Source of the DNA: Deltaproteobacteria bacterium
GTDB taxonomy: Bacteria; Desulfobacterota; Desulfobacteria; Desulfobacterales; G020354645
NCBI GenBank assembly: GCA_020354645.1
Contig: CP070652.1
Location: forward strand, 2,389,811 to 2,453,810
Direction: 5' to 3'
Length of the DNA: 64,000 nucleotides
Below are positions 50,214 to 59,664 of the stretch, piece by piece; positions within the stretch are counted from its first letter, which is position 1, and every line of letters starts with the position of its first letter. Under the pieces are notes generated by a model, which made no database searches, was not told where the DNA came from, and saw only the letters and a program-made list of their open reading frames with translations. A program made the translations under genes and the position numbers.

Positions 50214-51005
50214 TTAATCTTTTCCAAAGATCTGGTCGAAAAAGATTTTCATATGCTGCCAGGATCGCTGATCCGCAGATTTGTTATAGCCTAAGGCGGG
50301 TATATCCACTTTGTCTGCATCCGGATTGGTAAAACTGTGTTTTGCACCGCCGTAAAAAATCATTTGCCAATCTAAGCCGGACTTCTCCATAGTGGCCAAA
50401 TAATGCTGAACCTGTGCCGGTTTCGCAAAAGGATCGGCAGAACCATGGCAGATTAAAATCTTTGCCTTGACATCGTTTGCTTGCACATTTGCTGGGGAAA
50501 TGAGTGATCCGTGAAAGCTGACTACGCCGCTGATATGTGCTCCGCCATAAGCCAGTTGTTGGACCGTCGATCCGCCAAAGCAATATCCAATTGCTGCGAT
50601 CCGGTTTTTATCTGTTAGCGGTTCTCTGTTCAGTACTTGTAAACCCGCCATGGCACGCCGGCGCCATGTTTGAATATTTTGATTTATCTGATTCATCCAC
50701 TCGACGGCCTGGTTTGGATGCGGGGTTACTTTCCCTTTTCCGTACATGTCCAGGGCGAATGCTATGTACCCCATCATTGCCAGTTGTTCCGCCCGCCGGC
50801 GAGCATAATCGTTCAGTCCCCACCATTCGTGAACAATCAGCACCCCGGGGCGCTTTCCTTTAAATGAATCGTCATAAGCCAAATAACCTTCAAGGGTCAC
50901 ATCATTATGCTGGTAGGGCACACTCTTTGTTACAACCGCAGCCTGTACGGCAGTTCCGCTTACAAAAATTGCCAATATACACAATAATGTCATTCGTATT
51001 TTCAC
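50214..51005 (-). CDS. Exported dienelactone hydrolase-family protein
   Basis: An alpha/beta hydrolase of about 264 residues with an N-terminal signal peptide (MTLLCILAIFVSGTAVQAAV). The catalytic triad is readable: nucleophile cysteine in GYCFGGS, aspartate in HGSADPF, and histidine in GGAKHSFTNP. HEWWGLN is the dienelactone-hydrolase signature near the N-terminus. The protein should hydrolyse esters or lactones outside the cytoplasm. GTG 51005 is chosen since GGAG stands 8 bases upstream; a start at 51053 would place charged residues before the signal peptide. No partner genes suggest its substrate. Confidence 0.87.
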   Translation of the reverse strand: MKIRMTLLCILAIFVSGTAVQAAVVTKSVPYQHNDVTLEGYLAYDDSFKGKRPGVLIVHEWWGLNDYARRRAEQLAMMGYIAFALDMYGKGKVTPHPNQAVEWMNQINQNIQTWRRRAMAGLQVLNREPLTDKNRIAAIGYCFGGSTVQQLAYGGAHISGVVSFHGSLISPANVQANDVKAKILICHGSADPFAKPAQVQHYLATMEKSGLDWQMIFYGGAKHSFTNPDADKVDIPALGYNKSADQRSWQHMKIFFDQIFGKD

Positions 51006-51074
51006 AGTGTACTCCGGGTATAGACGCCTAGTTTCCAGATAATATATCACCAATCGATGAAAGTAATTACGAAG

Positions 51075-51278
51075 TCATTCCGCAATTCGACACTCTCTGT
51101 TGAGATGGGCTCGAATGAAATAACTGGAAGCCAGTAAAACAGGTGCTGCCAGTACCAATCCGAAAACCGGGATTATCGTTAAACCGATAATTACCAATCC
51201 CAAACCAAACATCAGTAAGGTTATGCCAATCCCTAACTTTGACAGCCTTTCAAAAAAACAGCTTGATTCAGACGTTAT
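51075..51278 (-). CDS. Small two-helix membrane protein with ATA at the start position
   Basis: A 67-residue product if translation begins at the ATA codon at 51278-51276, which has AAAGGAG 6 bases upstream. The protein has two hydrophobic helices (LGIGITLLMFGLGLVIIGL and IPVFGLVLAAPVLLASSYFI) and a basic, cysteine-containing end (RAHLNRECRIAE). In-frame ATG or GTG is absent at the front; the next ATG lies inside the first helix. ATG changed to ATA, a rare initiation codon, or a sequencing error would all explain this. It lies downstream of another open frame whose stop overlaps the start, hinting at translational coupling. Small membrane-protein family not identified. Confidence 0.5.
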   Translation of the reverse strand: MTSESSCFFERLSKLGIGITLLMFGLGLVIIGLTIIPVFGLVLAAPVLLASSYFIRAHLNRECRIAE

Positions 51279-51471
51279 ACGATTCTCCTTTCAGGATGAA
51301 ATTTTTAGATTCAAATGATTCTTTAAAAATTTTAAAGCCATTTTTATAGAAGTCAACAATAGACGTGCCATCATGTTCAGGCGATCCGGATGAGAGCAGT
51401 TTTTTCGCTACGAGATGCCCAATCAGCGCCGGTTGAGCTTCCAGAAGGCGACTGCCTGTCAGTTTAAGTCT

Positions 51472-51565
51472 GGTCGGCAAAAAAATCACCCCGCGCCCGG
51501 GCCCAGAACAACCGGGGGGAGACATTATTGGCCGGTTGGCTTCCCTTTCCAAATAAAGCCAATCG
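51472..51565. repeat. REP-like element, TCTGGTCGGC type
   Basis: Begins GTCTGGTCGGCAAAAAAAT and CACCCCGCGCCCGGGCCC, and ends GGCCGGTTGGCTTCCCTTTCC, the complement of the GGGAAGCCAACCGG tail seen at 28.52 kb. It carries both end types of the family. A long open frame on the minus strand runs through it and is not trusted. Confidence 0.55.
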
Positions 51566-51605
51566 GGGAGGAAAAGCAAATATCAGGAGTGTATCAATTT
51601 CGGCG

Positions 51606-52322
51606 CTAGTTGCTTTCTTTATCTATGTAATACAAAGTAGCTCCGATTGGCGCGAAAGAGAGAAACAGAATATTTAATCCCGGGATTAAGAAAAGAATCC
51701 CAAAGCCCAGGTGGAAAAGAAGATTTTTCAATAAAAAATTGAATCGCGATTTGAAAGGCTCCAATCTTCTGGCAGGCACAAGGTCTGTATTATCCCAGCT
51801 GAGCAAAATAGCGGCAATTGCCGAAGTTATAATTGCTACCACCGGCCCCAGGGGGGTAAGCCAGCCCAGGATCATTATGATAAGGGTCAGCAGCACCGGA
51901 ATCGTGGCCCTCGGTATTTCCTGTCTGATCAGATACAAAAACAGCTTTAAAAAAGGCATTTTTCTCGGATCTTTTTCCCGACCGGACACCAGCTGCTCGG
52001 TAATGCGAGACATCTTGTCCATGATGATAACGCTGAAAAGAATCTGTGAAATCAGATAGGAAATGATCGCTGCCACGCCGACCAGCAAAATAGAAAGGAG
52101 CCAGGATACCGCATGCCATAGCCATACGATCCACTGGCTTTCTGGTTTGGCCCAGACCAGATTTAATATCTCCTGGTGAAACAGCAAAATAAGGCTTGCA
52201 CTGAGAATTGTTATGAAAACGACTATGACAAAACGCGTCAGGCCCAGCAGGAACAGCCGGGGTGTCTTCAGGCCTAATTTTACTCCCTTTAGGTTGTAGG
52301 CGATTCCTTTAAAGAGATTCAT
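51606..52322 (-). CDS. EI24-domain (CysZ-like) membrane protein
   Basis: About 238 residues with some six hydrophobic segments (FVIVVFITILSASLILLF, WLLSILLVGVAAIISYLI, TIPVLLTLIIMILGWL, IITSAIAAILLSW, LLFHLGFGILFLIPGLNI). The final PIGATLYYI and the GRE-like loop are typical of the EI24/DUF540 family to which CysZ (sulfate uptake) and related inner-membrane proteins belong. A sulfate role would fit the suspected physiology but cannot be shown. ATG 52322 is chosen as the family start; an upstream start at 52349 adds 9 residues. Confidence 0.78.
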   Translation of the reverse strand: MNLFKGIAYNLKGVKLGLKTPRLFLLGLTRFVIVVFITILSASLILLFHQEILNLVWAKPESQWIVWLWHAVSWLLSILLVGVAAIISYLISQILFSVIIMDKMSRITEQLVSGREKDPRKMPFLKLFLYLIRQEIPRATIPVLLTLIIMILGWLTPLGPVVAIITSAIAAILLSWDNTDLVPARRLEPFKSRFNFLLKNLLFHLGFGILFLIPGLNILFLSFAPIGATLYYIDKESN

Positions 52323-52544
52323 TTTCAAGTCACAAATTCTAAATGACAATCGTTAATATATTTCGCCCTCTATTATCTGGTTATACGGAATAAGGCAAGG
52401 CAATCTTATCGCGATTCTTTGTTTAGACATCATAAAAAATGAATTCTTTCCTGTAAGTATCTCAAAATCGGTTGACTTTATTAGAACGCTTACGATAATC
52501 CGCATTAGAAGTAGATTTTAAGCCTGATCAATCTACTTCCCTTT

Positions 52545-52662
52545 ACTCCGCCCTTAAGGTCGGGGCCAAAGGTGGTTAACCTAGTTGCCAAAATACAGTT
52601 GCGAAAAGATATTATAATTGTGCCGGCCCCGGCGAGGGGTAATTTTTTGCCGACCAGATGAT
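52545..52662. repeat. REP-like composite element
   Basis: Contains CTCCGCCCTTAAGG, TAGTTGCCAAAATACAG and GATATTATAATTGTGCCGGC, then GGGGTAATTTTTTGCCGACC and AGATG. In reverse it starts like 28.73 kb and 51.47 kb, and its middle matches 30.03-30.09 kb. It lies just upstream of the flavin reductase gene. Confidence 0.6.
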
Positions 52663-52732
52663 CACCAAATATTTTGAGTGGGGCTCGGGCCTCGCATGCC
52701 CAACCTTATTTTCTTTAGGAGCATATCAAAAA

Positions 52733-53341
52733 ATGGAAATAAACCCCAATAACCTATCAAGCCAGGAGATCTATAAAATTCTTATTGGCACCGTATTACC
52801 CCGACCCATTGCCTGGGTCTCAACCGTTGATAAATCGGGCAACATAAATCTCGCTCCGTTTTCTTTCTTCACGGTTGCAAGTGTTAATCCGCCGATTGTG
52901 TGTTTTTGCCCGCTGCTGAAAGAAAATTCAACAGCGAAAGATACCCTGGTAAACATCAAACAGACCCGCGAATTTGTCATAAACATTGTGAGCTACGATT
53001 TGGCCCAGACAATGAACCGAACAAGTGCCCCATATCCGTCTGAGGTCAATGAATTTGCTGCCGCCGGAGTTGCCGCCAAGCAATCGAAATTTGTTAAGCC
53101 TCCCTGCGTTGCAGACTCACGGGTAAATTTTGAGTGTAAACTTCAACAAATCATTCCATTGGGCTCAGGGCCAATGGCGGGAAACCTGGTATTGGGCAAA
53201 GTTTGTAACATTCATATTCATCCGGACATTTTTAGGAATGGTCAAGTAGACCACCAATCCTTGGACGCTATTGGACGGATGGGAGGCAATATGTATGCAA
53301 CCATCAGGGATTGCTTCGAGATGGAAAGACCTGAAATATAA
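52733..53341 (+). CDS. Flavin reductase-family protein (FMN-binding split barrel)
   Basis: About 202 residues. The split-barrel motif is LPRPIAWVSTVDKSGNIN and NLAPFSFFTVASVNPPIVCF near the start, where FMN binds; later REFVINIVS and GGNMYATI complete the family pattern. Such proteins reduce or bind flavin, or act on NAD(P)H-dependent substrates such as quinones; the partner is unknown. ATG 52733 has AGGAG about 12 bases upstream; the open frame continues upstream through repeat sequence and is not used. It is monocistronic. Confidence 0.87.
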   Translation: MEINPNNLSSQEIYKILIGTVLPRPIAWVSTVDKSGNINLAPFSFFTVASVNPPIVCFCPLLKENSTAKDTLVNIKQTREFVINIVSYDLAQTMNRTSAPYPSEVNEFAAAGVAAKQSKFVKPPCVADSRVNFECKLQQIIPLGSGPMAGNLVLGKVCNIHIHPDIFRNGQVDHQSLDAIGRMGGNMYATIRDCFEMERPEI

Positions 53342-53837
53342 ACTGCAGCCAATTGGTTAACAGCTTCGCTGTTTCTCCTGCGGCTGAGATTAGCGGTCAC
53401 CTATTTGATTCAACAGTTTCCTACCATACGGTTTGGTGGCTTTCCGTCGCCTTGGAGCTAATGGCCGCCACACTGCATTTACCCATTGACGAACAGGCGG
53501 TGTCTCCGAATGAGGCGAAATAATGGGATGTCAGCCCGTATCGAGGTGTTGTCCAAAGATATTTGGGTAACAGCCCGCAGCAATCCGCCCCACCGTCGAA
53601 ACCATCAAACTTATTGACTTTACAAGTCTTTTCAGTCATAATTTATCTAAATCCATGATTCTTTTTGCGGGAGAAGCGGGATCATTCCCTCAGTTTGGAA
53701 AATCTGGTGTAATTATAGACCCGGATGTTTTGAGCGGTGAGGGCAAATGGACGCTGCTATTAACTGATTCGCCATTGCATTTTACCGGCTTCTGCAAAAA
53801 AATGTTTAGGCGGTAAAAAACCGAAAGGGGGTCAACG
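53342..53837. other. Spacer with possible repeat relic
   Basis: About 495 bases without a trusted gene. ATTTGGGTAACAGCCCG at about 53564 resembles the end of the 6047-6250 palindrome family (ATTTGGGCAACAGCCCG). An open frame on the minus strand (53421-53639) has poor composition. Near 53820-53835, GAAAGGGGG is the ribosome-binding site of the DUF5679 gene. Confidence 0.4.
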
Positions 53838-53978
53838 ATGAAAGCCTATTGTGTGAAATGTCGCGCTAAAAAAGAAATGAAGGACGCCAAGAGTATAACG
53901 ATGAAAAACGGCCGACCCGCAACTCAAGGTGTGTGCCCGACCTGTGGCACGAAGATGTTCAGAATAGGAAAGGGCTAA
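53838..53978 (+). CDS. DUF5679 zinc-ribbon micro-protein
   Basis: A 46-residue protein with two cysteine pairs, YCVKCRAKKEM and CPTCGTKMFRI, linked by TMKNGRPATQGV. This is the DUF5679 pattern, a single small zinc-ribbon module whose function is unknown. GAAAGGGGG lies 8 bases upstream of ATG 53838. It is monocistronic. Confidence 0.82.
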   Translation: MKAYCVKCRAKKEMKDAKSITMKNGRPATQGVCPTCGTKMFRIGKG

Positions 53979-54029
53979 TCTGAAAGAAGGAAACACACAC
54001 CCATTGGTTTTTAAATATTTGGTTTCTTT

Positions 54030-54155
54030 CGCCGGAATGTCGAACGGCGATTCGACGACTCGACTGAGCGCGTCGAAGTCTGTCATCGATCCCGAGCTTG
54101 CTGAGGGGAGCTCGCCGAGGTCTTGCCGCGTGGAGGCTTCACTTTCCAATCGGTT
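54030..54155. repeat. Dispersed repeat, CTTTCGCC...GGAGGCTTCACTT
   Basis: Shares ACTCGACTGAGC..CGTCGAAGTCTG with 50.1 kb, and CTTGCCGCG, GGAGGCTTCACTT with 13455-13500, where CTTCGCCAGAATG also matches TTTCGCCGGAATG here. Short intergenic repeats of unclear origin, not palindromic overall. Confidence 0.45.
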
Positions 54156-54345
54156 ATAAACTTTTCACCCAATTAGATATGCAAGAGAAAAAGACGAGTT
54201 CACCTCGCTGGGAATTTTATCGGAACCATAACGGGTGTAGCTTGTTGCGTTAATGATCAACGGGATCAACTTTTAAAAATGGCTGCCAACAGAGACGGGC
54301 CTGAGCACAATTACGATGAATGGAAACCGATAGCAATAGAGGAAG

Positions 54346-54867
54346 ATGATGCTTCGCCCCTGCAACAACCATGATTTTGAAAGCATTTACGCTGTTGTTA
54401 ATGATGCTGCAAAAGCCTATAAGGGCGTTATACCCGAGGATCGTTGGAAAGCGCCTTACATGTCCAGAGATGAATTGAAGAATGAAATAGAGGAAGGCGT
54501 GGTATTTTGGGGTTGCCAGGAAGATAATGAATTGATTGGCGTAATGGGCATCCAATACCTTCAAGATGTAACGCTGATCAGACATGCCTATGTCCGGCCG
54601 GCGAACCAAAATCAGGGCGTTGGCGGGAAATTGTTGTCTGAACTTCGCAAAAAAACCAAACACCCCATCTTAATCGGCACTTGGGCAGATGCGGTCTGGG
54701 CAATTCGTTTCTATGAAAAGCATGGCTTTCACCTTGTTTCCGCAGGGGACAAGAATCAACTATTAAAAAAGTATTGGTCGATCCCCAAGCGCCAGATCGA
54801 ATCTTCGGTGGTACTAGCGGATCAAAAATGGTTCGATACCTATCCAGCAAAACCAAACAACACCTGA
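54346..54867 (+). CDS. GNAT-family N-acetyltransferase
   Basis: A 173-residue acetyltransferase. The acetyl-CoA motif is YVRPANQNQGVGGKLLSEL near residues 84-102 (R/QxxGxG/A), preceded by the strand LIGVMGIQYLQDVTLIRHA and followed by FYEKHGFHLV, all standard GNAT features. It probably acetylates a small molecule or peptide amine. GAGGAAG overlaps the start region; ATG 54346 or 54349 can be used. It is alone; the substrate is not predictable. Confidence 0.85.
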   Translation: MMLRPCNNHDFESIYAVVNDAAKAYKGVIPEDRWKAPYMSRDELKNEIEEGVVFWGCQEDNELIGVMGIQYLQDVTLIRHAYVRPANQNQGVGGKLLSELRKKTKHPILIGTWADAVWAIRFYEKHGFHLVSAGDKNQLLKKYWSIPKRQIESSVVLADQKWFDTYPAKPNNT

Positions 54868-55104
54868 TCTCAAAATCAAAGGGACATTTTTTGTAGCATA
54901 TTCATCAGTCGCAGCGGAAACGTGTTTGCTGTTTATGAAGCACCTTGACTAATTTTTAATCCCGGGATTAAATCTTTTTCGACTAATCTAGTATCGGTCT
55001 GGTGAAAGCCTATATGTGGCTGGGATTAATGCTTTTCCTCCTCAACCATAACCAAATAAATTAAATAAGTTAAGGCCTTCCTATAAATTCGCCCGCTCTT
55101 ATTT
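54868..55104. other. A/T-rich spacer
   Basis: A 237-bp stretch without a gene, starting a nearly 1-kb low-coding region that goes on, past the truncated copy at 55105-55278, to the receiver relic at 55.79 kb. TTTAATCCCGGGATTAAA at about 54956-54972 is a perfect inverted repeat, possibly an operator or terminator hairpin. Confidence 0.4.
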
Positions 55105-55278
55105 TTAGGCCTGATCTGTACAAAATCTTTTGAAAACATACACCCTATAATTCTTGGAATCAAACAGGCCAAAATAAACTTGACCATCCAGGGACCAGGA
55201 TCTTGCGGGAATCAAAAAAATTGCGATGGTAATGAGAGTTAAAAAAAAGATTTGTTTGATATAATCGGTTTTTTTCAT
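55105..55278 (-). pseudogene. Truncated duplicate of the exported protein gene at 59665-60075
   Basis: A 57-residue frame begins with MKKTDYIKQIFFLTLI, a signal peptide nearly identical to that of the full gene, and continues to SWSLDGQVYFGLFDS. After NYR the sequence departs (VYVFKRFCTDQA, stop). The upstream region is also duplicated. The copy is thus the 5' part of a gene, cut off at about 55143. Probably non-functional, though it could still yield a short secreted peptide. Confidence 0.8.
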
Positions 55279-55405
55279 TAGAAAACCCCCTTAATGAATT
55301 AGCCGATCGATGTTTTTTGACCATACTGACTATACTAATGTATAGCTAACATTAACGCTTGCGAATGCAAAACAATTAACACTTTACACAATAAAGTTGC
55401 CCTAT
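55143..55405. repeat. Direct repeat, copy 1 (about 260 bp)
   Basis: Nearly the same as 59940-60201 in the same orientation, from CCCTATAATT to AGTTGCC. It contains the first 45 codons and the whole upstream region of the exported-protein gene. The two copies lie 4.8 kb apart and flank the receiver relic, a small membrane protein and the mosaic kinase. Confidence 0.87.
55330..55345. promoter_or_regulatory. Inverted repeat CTATAC-N4-GTATAG (copy 1)
   Basis: Perfect 6-bp arms around four bases, in the leader of the truncated gene copy. The same site is retained at 60127-60142. It could be an operator or part of the -10 region; only its position and symmetry support this. Confidence 0.4.
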
Positions 55406-55784
55406 ACGATGATACGACTAAAAGCAAAATCATACCGCTTAATATATCAATTCATATCTTCAAGACGTTCTCTTGCAGGCGACTTTGCTTTTTTCTGATA
55501 ATTTGAACTTATTGACCCTTCCTTCTCCTCTGCACTTTTGAAAATTCCCCATATTACTAATAAATATGTTTTTGGGTCTTATGACCCAAATATGTGAGGT
55601 ATTTTCCTCAACATGACCTTGGGAACAAAAATAATAGTTTTCATTTTGTTTTAGATAATTTGCTGAAATATAAGAATATTTTTACTATCTATTCCTGTGG
55701 CACAAATTTTGCTGAACAACAGAAGATTGACTTCTATTTTCATTAATACACCTAAAAATAAACAACTTATCAAATTTTCAGAAT

Positions 55785-56182
55785 TTAAAAATACTTTTAG
55801 CTGAACACGCCTCGTTCATTCGGCATGCATTTGAGATATTTTTTCAAAGCATGGGTTGCTCGTTTGTCGTAGTCGAATCGGCTGAAGAAGGGATTCGTTT
55901 TTTGGAAAAGGAGAATTTTGATGTAATTGTGAGCGAATACGGGCTACCTGCAATCGATGGGATAAAATTTTTTTTAAGAGGGTGACAATTGCGAATCCCG
56001 ATGCCGTTAAACTATTGATCACAAATTACGGTGATATAGATCTGGTATCAGAGTTTTTAAAATCCCATGTCGATGATATCATCGAAAAACCATTTTCATT
56101 TGAAATGCTTTTAAAAATACCGCAGAGCATATTGAAAGAAAAAATTGAGATCAAACTTAAAACTGCAGGACTAGTAACATAG
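55785..56182 (+). pseudogene. Relic of a response-regulator receiver domain
   Basis: The first frame reads ILLAEHASFIRHAFEIFFQS, MGCSFVVVESAEEGIRFLEK, ENFDVIVSEYGLPAIDGIKF and stops with TGA at 55983. After an 8-T run at 55968-55975 the next frame continues TIANPDAVKLLITNYGDIDL and IIEKPFSFEMLLKIPQSIL. Together they match a CheY-like receiver. The acidic pocket (normally DD) is AEH, and the phospho-aspartate is replaced by E in VSEYGLP. No start codon is found before the middle of the domain. Hence a decayed gene with a homopolymer frameshift. Confidence 0.72.
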
Positions 56183-56195
56183 TAAGGATGAACGT

Positions 56196-56405
56196 ATGGT
56201 AAAATTCATATTCTTTGGGGCCTTGTTTCTGGGGATAGTCGTTCTGTTGTTAGCCATCATACGTCAGAGTTCAAAAAAATACATAAAAAACTCTATTGAA
56301 AATAATGAGTTTGAAATTGGAAATAAGGATAAATCTAGCGGATATTTTGCAAATATCGAAAAAAAAGGCTCTGGAATTCTTTCTAAAAAGTGGACACAAA
56401 GTTAA
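56196..56405 (+). CDS. Small single-span membrane protein
   Basis: A 69-residue protein with an N-terminal membrane helix (FIFFGALFLGIVVLLLAII, residues 4-22) and a polar, lysine-rich tail (SSKKYIKNSIENNEFEIG...). AAGGATG lies 6 bases before ATG 56196. It follows the receiver relic by 13 bases and may have been co-transcribed with it. No known family. A/T-rich spacer follows up to the kinase gene. Confidence 0.5.
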   Translation: MVKFIFFGALFLGIVVLLLAIIRQSSKKYIKNSIENNEFEIGNKDKSSGYFANIEKKGSGILSKKWTQS

Positions 56406-56593
56406 GCGAAATTGTTACTTTGTTCAAACTGATTTGGGGATAAACCGCCATGCGCAGAATTTTTCCATTAAGAATATATTTAATAAATCTTTTCAAAAAA
56501 ATAAATTCAGCGGCTTATCAGAAAGCTGTTTACGAAACTAACTTGATTCACCATGCATTCCTTAAAAAAATAGTTTTTTTAATAACTTAAACA

Positions 56594-59551
56594 ATGATGG
56601 ACTATCGAATACTCTACTGCTTTCCATTTTTTCTATCGGCCGCTCTAATTTTCATCACAGGCCTTTTTGCCTTTAAGCGGGTCAATGCGAGAGGAGGTTG
56701 GTATCTGGTTTATGCTTGCCTGGCCGCCACAGCTTGGGCGACAAGCGAAGGAATGCTCTATCTAAGGCTTGATATCGAAACCAACATACTCATAACCAAG
56801 CTTCAATATTTTGGGATCGCTTCGCTGCCGCCATTAACTCTTTTATTTAGTTTGTCGGCTTTTGGTTTTAATTTCAGAATCAATAGAATAACGCCTTTTC
56901 TGCTTTTTCTAATTGCTATTATCATTGTCCTTCTTGTTTGGACCAATCCCCTGCATAAGAGCTTTTTCACCGGATATTATACCATCCAATCCGGTCCTTT
57001 TCCGATGCTCGGATTAAAACATGGCCCATTGTGGTGGGCTGTGATTTTGTATCACTATTTTTTAATTGCCGTTTTGAGCATCATCCTGCTGTACAAGGTG
57101 GCCACATCTTCGGGCTATCACCGTTCTCAAGCAGGGGTAATCTTGGTTGCGGTCGCATTCGTCTGGCTCATCAACGCTGTTTATGTTTCCGGAAACAGCC
57201 CGGTGCCCAATATGGATATTAGCCCTATAGCCTTTGTATGGGTGGCTGGCGCAATGGCATGGGGGTTTTTTCGTTATGGATTGCTCGATATTTTGCCGGT
57301 GGCTAAGGCAGAAATCTTTCGGGGATTGGACGATATTATTTTAGTGATAGACGAAAAAGATCGCATCCTTGACATTAACCCTGCAGCCGAGTCTACATTT
57401 ATGGTTAAGGCATCTGAAATTATCGGTCAAGGGGCTTCAAATGCTTTCCATAAATACCCGCAGCTTCAGCGAGTCTTTGGTGGGCAGCAAGCATCAGAAA
57501 TCTGTTTGATACAAGATGGGCAGGAACATGTGTACGATCTTCGTATCTCTTTTATAACTGATAAGAAGGGATTGAAGATCGGGAAGGTAATTGCCCTGCG
57601 AGACATTACTGATCGCAAGCGGGCCGATGATGCGCTGCGGGAAAGCGAAGAGAAATACCGGACCATATTCCATAGCGGGAGCCAGGGCTTCTACCTCATG
57701 AACGACGTTTTCCTGGACTGCAACCAGCAGGCCTGCCGAATCTGGGCCTGCGCGCGGGAGGACATTATCGGCCATTCGCCGGTCGAGTTTTCTCCACCTG
57801 TGCAGCCGGATGGCCGCAGTTCGGAAGCCGCAGCCCGCACCTATATCGCCGCCGCCCAGGCGGGCAAATCCCAGAGGTTCTACTGGCAGCACCGGCGCAA
57901 AGACGGGGTGCTCATCGATTGCGAAGTCACGTTGGACGCCCTCACCCTCGCCGGGCAGTCGCTCCTTCTCGCCACGCTTACGGACATCACCAAGCGCAAG
58001 CAAGCAGAGAATGCGCTACGGGAGAGTGAGGAACGTTTTAGAGTATTGTTTGAATGGGCGCCGGATCCATTTTACATATACAAAATGGATGGTGCCCTGC
58101 TTGAGGTCAATAAAGCGACAGAAAAATTAATTGGCTATAAGAAACAAGAATTAATAGGAAACAATTTTTCTGAAATAGGGATTTTCTCTGGTGAAGATCT
58201 TCCCAAAGCGCTCAGCTTTTCAGAAAAGAACCAGAAAGGTGAGCCAACCGAACCGAATAAATTCAAGTTGTACCGGAAAAATGGTGAGGCAGCTTATGCT
58301 GTAATATCAACGCATCCGGTGACCATTAGAGGCGAAAAATTAGTGTTGGGGATTGCAAGAGATATCACCGATCGAAAAAAGGCAGAAGAAGGAAGCAAAA
58401 AGCTGGAAGCTCAACTTCGCCAGGCCCAGAAAATGGAGGCCATCGGCACATTTGCCGGCGGTATTGCACATGATTTTAACAACATTTTATCGGCCATTGT
58501 GGGCTACACCGAACTGGCAATGGACAAAACTTCAAAGAACACCCCGCTGCATGATTACCTGCAGGAGGTATTTCATGCCGGCCTGCGGGCGCGCGACCTG
58601 GTCAAGCAGATATTGACCTTCAGCCGCCAGGCAGAGCTGGACCTGAAGCCGGTGCAGGTCCAGCTGATCGTCAATCAGGCCTTGAAGTTTTTGCGCTCCT
58701 CTTTGCCTAGCAGCATTGAGATCCGCCACAACATCGCCAGTGATGCCTGTGTATTGGCCGACCCCTCGCAGATATACCAGGTGTTGATGAACCTGTGTGC
58801 CAATGCCAAACATGCCATGCGAGAGACCGGCGGGCAGCTGGAAGTCTCCCTGGCCGAAGTGCAGCTGGATGACGGCTTTGCAACAGGCAATCCGGGGGCG
58901 AGGGTTGGTCCGCATCTGAAGCTGACGGTGTCCGACAGCGGCGAGGGAATGTCTGCCGAAGTGCGGGAAAAAATGTTTGATCCCTTTTTTACCACAAAGG
59001 GCAAAGAGGAGGGAACGGGTTTGGGACTTGCGGTGGTGCACGGTATCGTCAAAAGCTGTGGAGGTTTTATCACCGTTTCCAGCGAGCCGGGCCGTGGTTC
59101 CTCTTTCAATGTGTTTTTACCGGTGATTGAACCCCAGCACGAGCCCCGGGCTAAAATCAAAGGTCCGCTGCCAACGGGTAGCGAACAGGTGCTGTTTGTG
59201 GATGACGAAAAGCTTTTGGTCGAGATCGGCAAGAAAATGCTGGAGCGCTACGGATATCAGGTAACCTCTCGCACCAGCTCTGTGGAGGCGCTGGAATTGT
59301 TTAAAGCCAAACCGGAGAAATTCGATCTGGTGATCACCGACATGACCATGCCCAATATGAACGGTCTGGAGCTGGCTTCCGAAATGATCAGGCTGCGGCC
59401 GGAGATGCCTGTTATTTTGTGCACTGGTTTCAGTGAGAAGATCACCCAGGCCGTTGTTGAAGCCGCAGGCATCAAAGCCTTTATGTTGAAACCGCTTTCC
59501 TTGGATGATCTAATGCGCACCGCACGCAAGGTGTTGGATGAGCAAAATTGA
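56594..59551 (+). CDS. Membrane hybrid histidine kinase, 7TM-PAS3-HisKA-HATPase-REC
   Basis: A 985-residue sensor kinase. The N-terminal 230 residues form about seven membrane helices of the 7TM_HK type. Three PAS/PAC units follow (about 240-345, 350-470, 475-595), then the H-box [17 protein letters not shown] (H near 625), ATPase domain ([23 protein letters not shown]) and a C-terminal receiver (D in [13 protein letters not shown]). The PAS linkers repeat a motif ([26 protein letters not shown]). Base composition shifts from unit to unit: PAS2 and the kinase core are G/C-rich, PAS1 and PAS3 A/T-rich, suggesting domain shuffling. It starts ATG ATG without a clear ribosome-binding site. Confidence 0.9.
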   Translation: MMDYRILYCFPFFLSAALIFITGLFAFKRVNARGGWYLVYACLAATAWATSEGMLYLRLDIETNILITKLQYFGIASLPPLTLLFSLSAFGFNFRINRITPFLLFLIAIIIVLLVWTNPLHKSFFTGYYTIQSGPFPMLGLKHGPLWWAVILYHYFLIAVLSIILLYKVATSSGYHRSQAGVILVAVAFVWLINAVYVSGNSPVPNMDISPIAFVWVAGAMAWGFFRYGLLDILPVAKAEIFRGLDDIILVIDEKDRILDINPAAESTFMVKASEIIGQGASNAFHKYPQLQRVFGGQQASEICLIQDGQEHVYDLRISFITDKKGLKIGKVIALRDITDRKRADDALRESEEKYRTIFHSGSQGFYLMNDVFLDCNQQACRIWACAREDIIGHSPVEFSPPVQPDGRSSEAAARTYIAAAQAGKSQRFYWQHRRKDGVLIDCEVTLDALTLAGQSLLLATLTDITKRKQAENALRESEERFRVLFEWAPDPFYIYKMDGALLEVNKATEKLIGYKKQELIGNNFSEIGIFSGEDLPKALSFSEKNQKGEPTEPNKFKLYRKNGEAAYAVISTHPVTIRGEKLVLGIARDITDRKKAEEGSKKLEAQLRQAQKMEAIGTFAGGIAHDFNNILSAIVGYTELAMDKTSKNTPLHDYLQEVFHAGLRARDLVKQILTFSRQAELDLKPVQVQLIVNQALKFLRSSLPSSIEIRHNIASDACVLADPSQIYQVLMNLCANAKHAMRETGGQLEVSLAEVQLDDGFATGNPGARVGPHLKLTVSDSGEGMSAEVREKMFDPFFTTKGKEEGTGLGLAVVHGIVKSCGGFITVSSEPGRGSSFNVFLPVIEPQHEPRAKIKGPLPTGSEQVLFVDDEKLLVEIGKKMLERYGYQVTSRTSSVEALELFKAKPEKFDLVITDMTMPNMNGLELASEMIRLRPEMPVILCTGFSEKITQAVVEAAGIKAFMLKPLSLDDLMRTARKVLDEQN

Positions 59552-59664
59552 AAGTTGACGATCGTATTTTTTAGCGATTGGCAATTGAAGACTAAATCTC
59601 GCATTCGCAATGCTGATAGCAAGGATACAGTATAGTATGGATCAAAATCTCATTTTTCAATTAA

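Noticed and set aside
51268-51579. 103-codon minus-strand frame
   Set aside because: Its first third is repeat sequence. The last 30 codons could be a genuine gene end, but no start can be supported.
53421-53639. 72-codon minus-strand frame rich in cysteine
   Set aside because: No ribosome-binding site, no consistent motif, and it overlaps a repeat relic.
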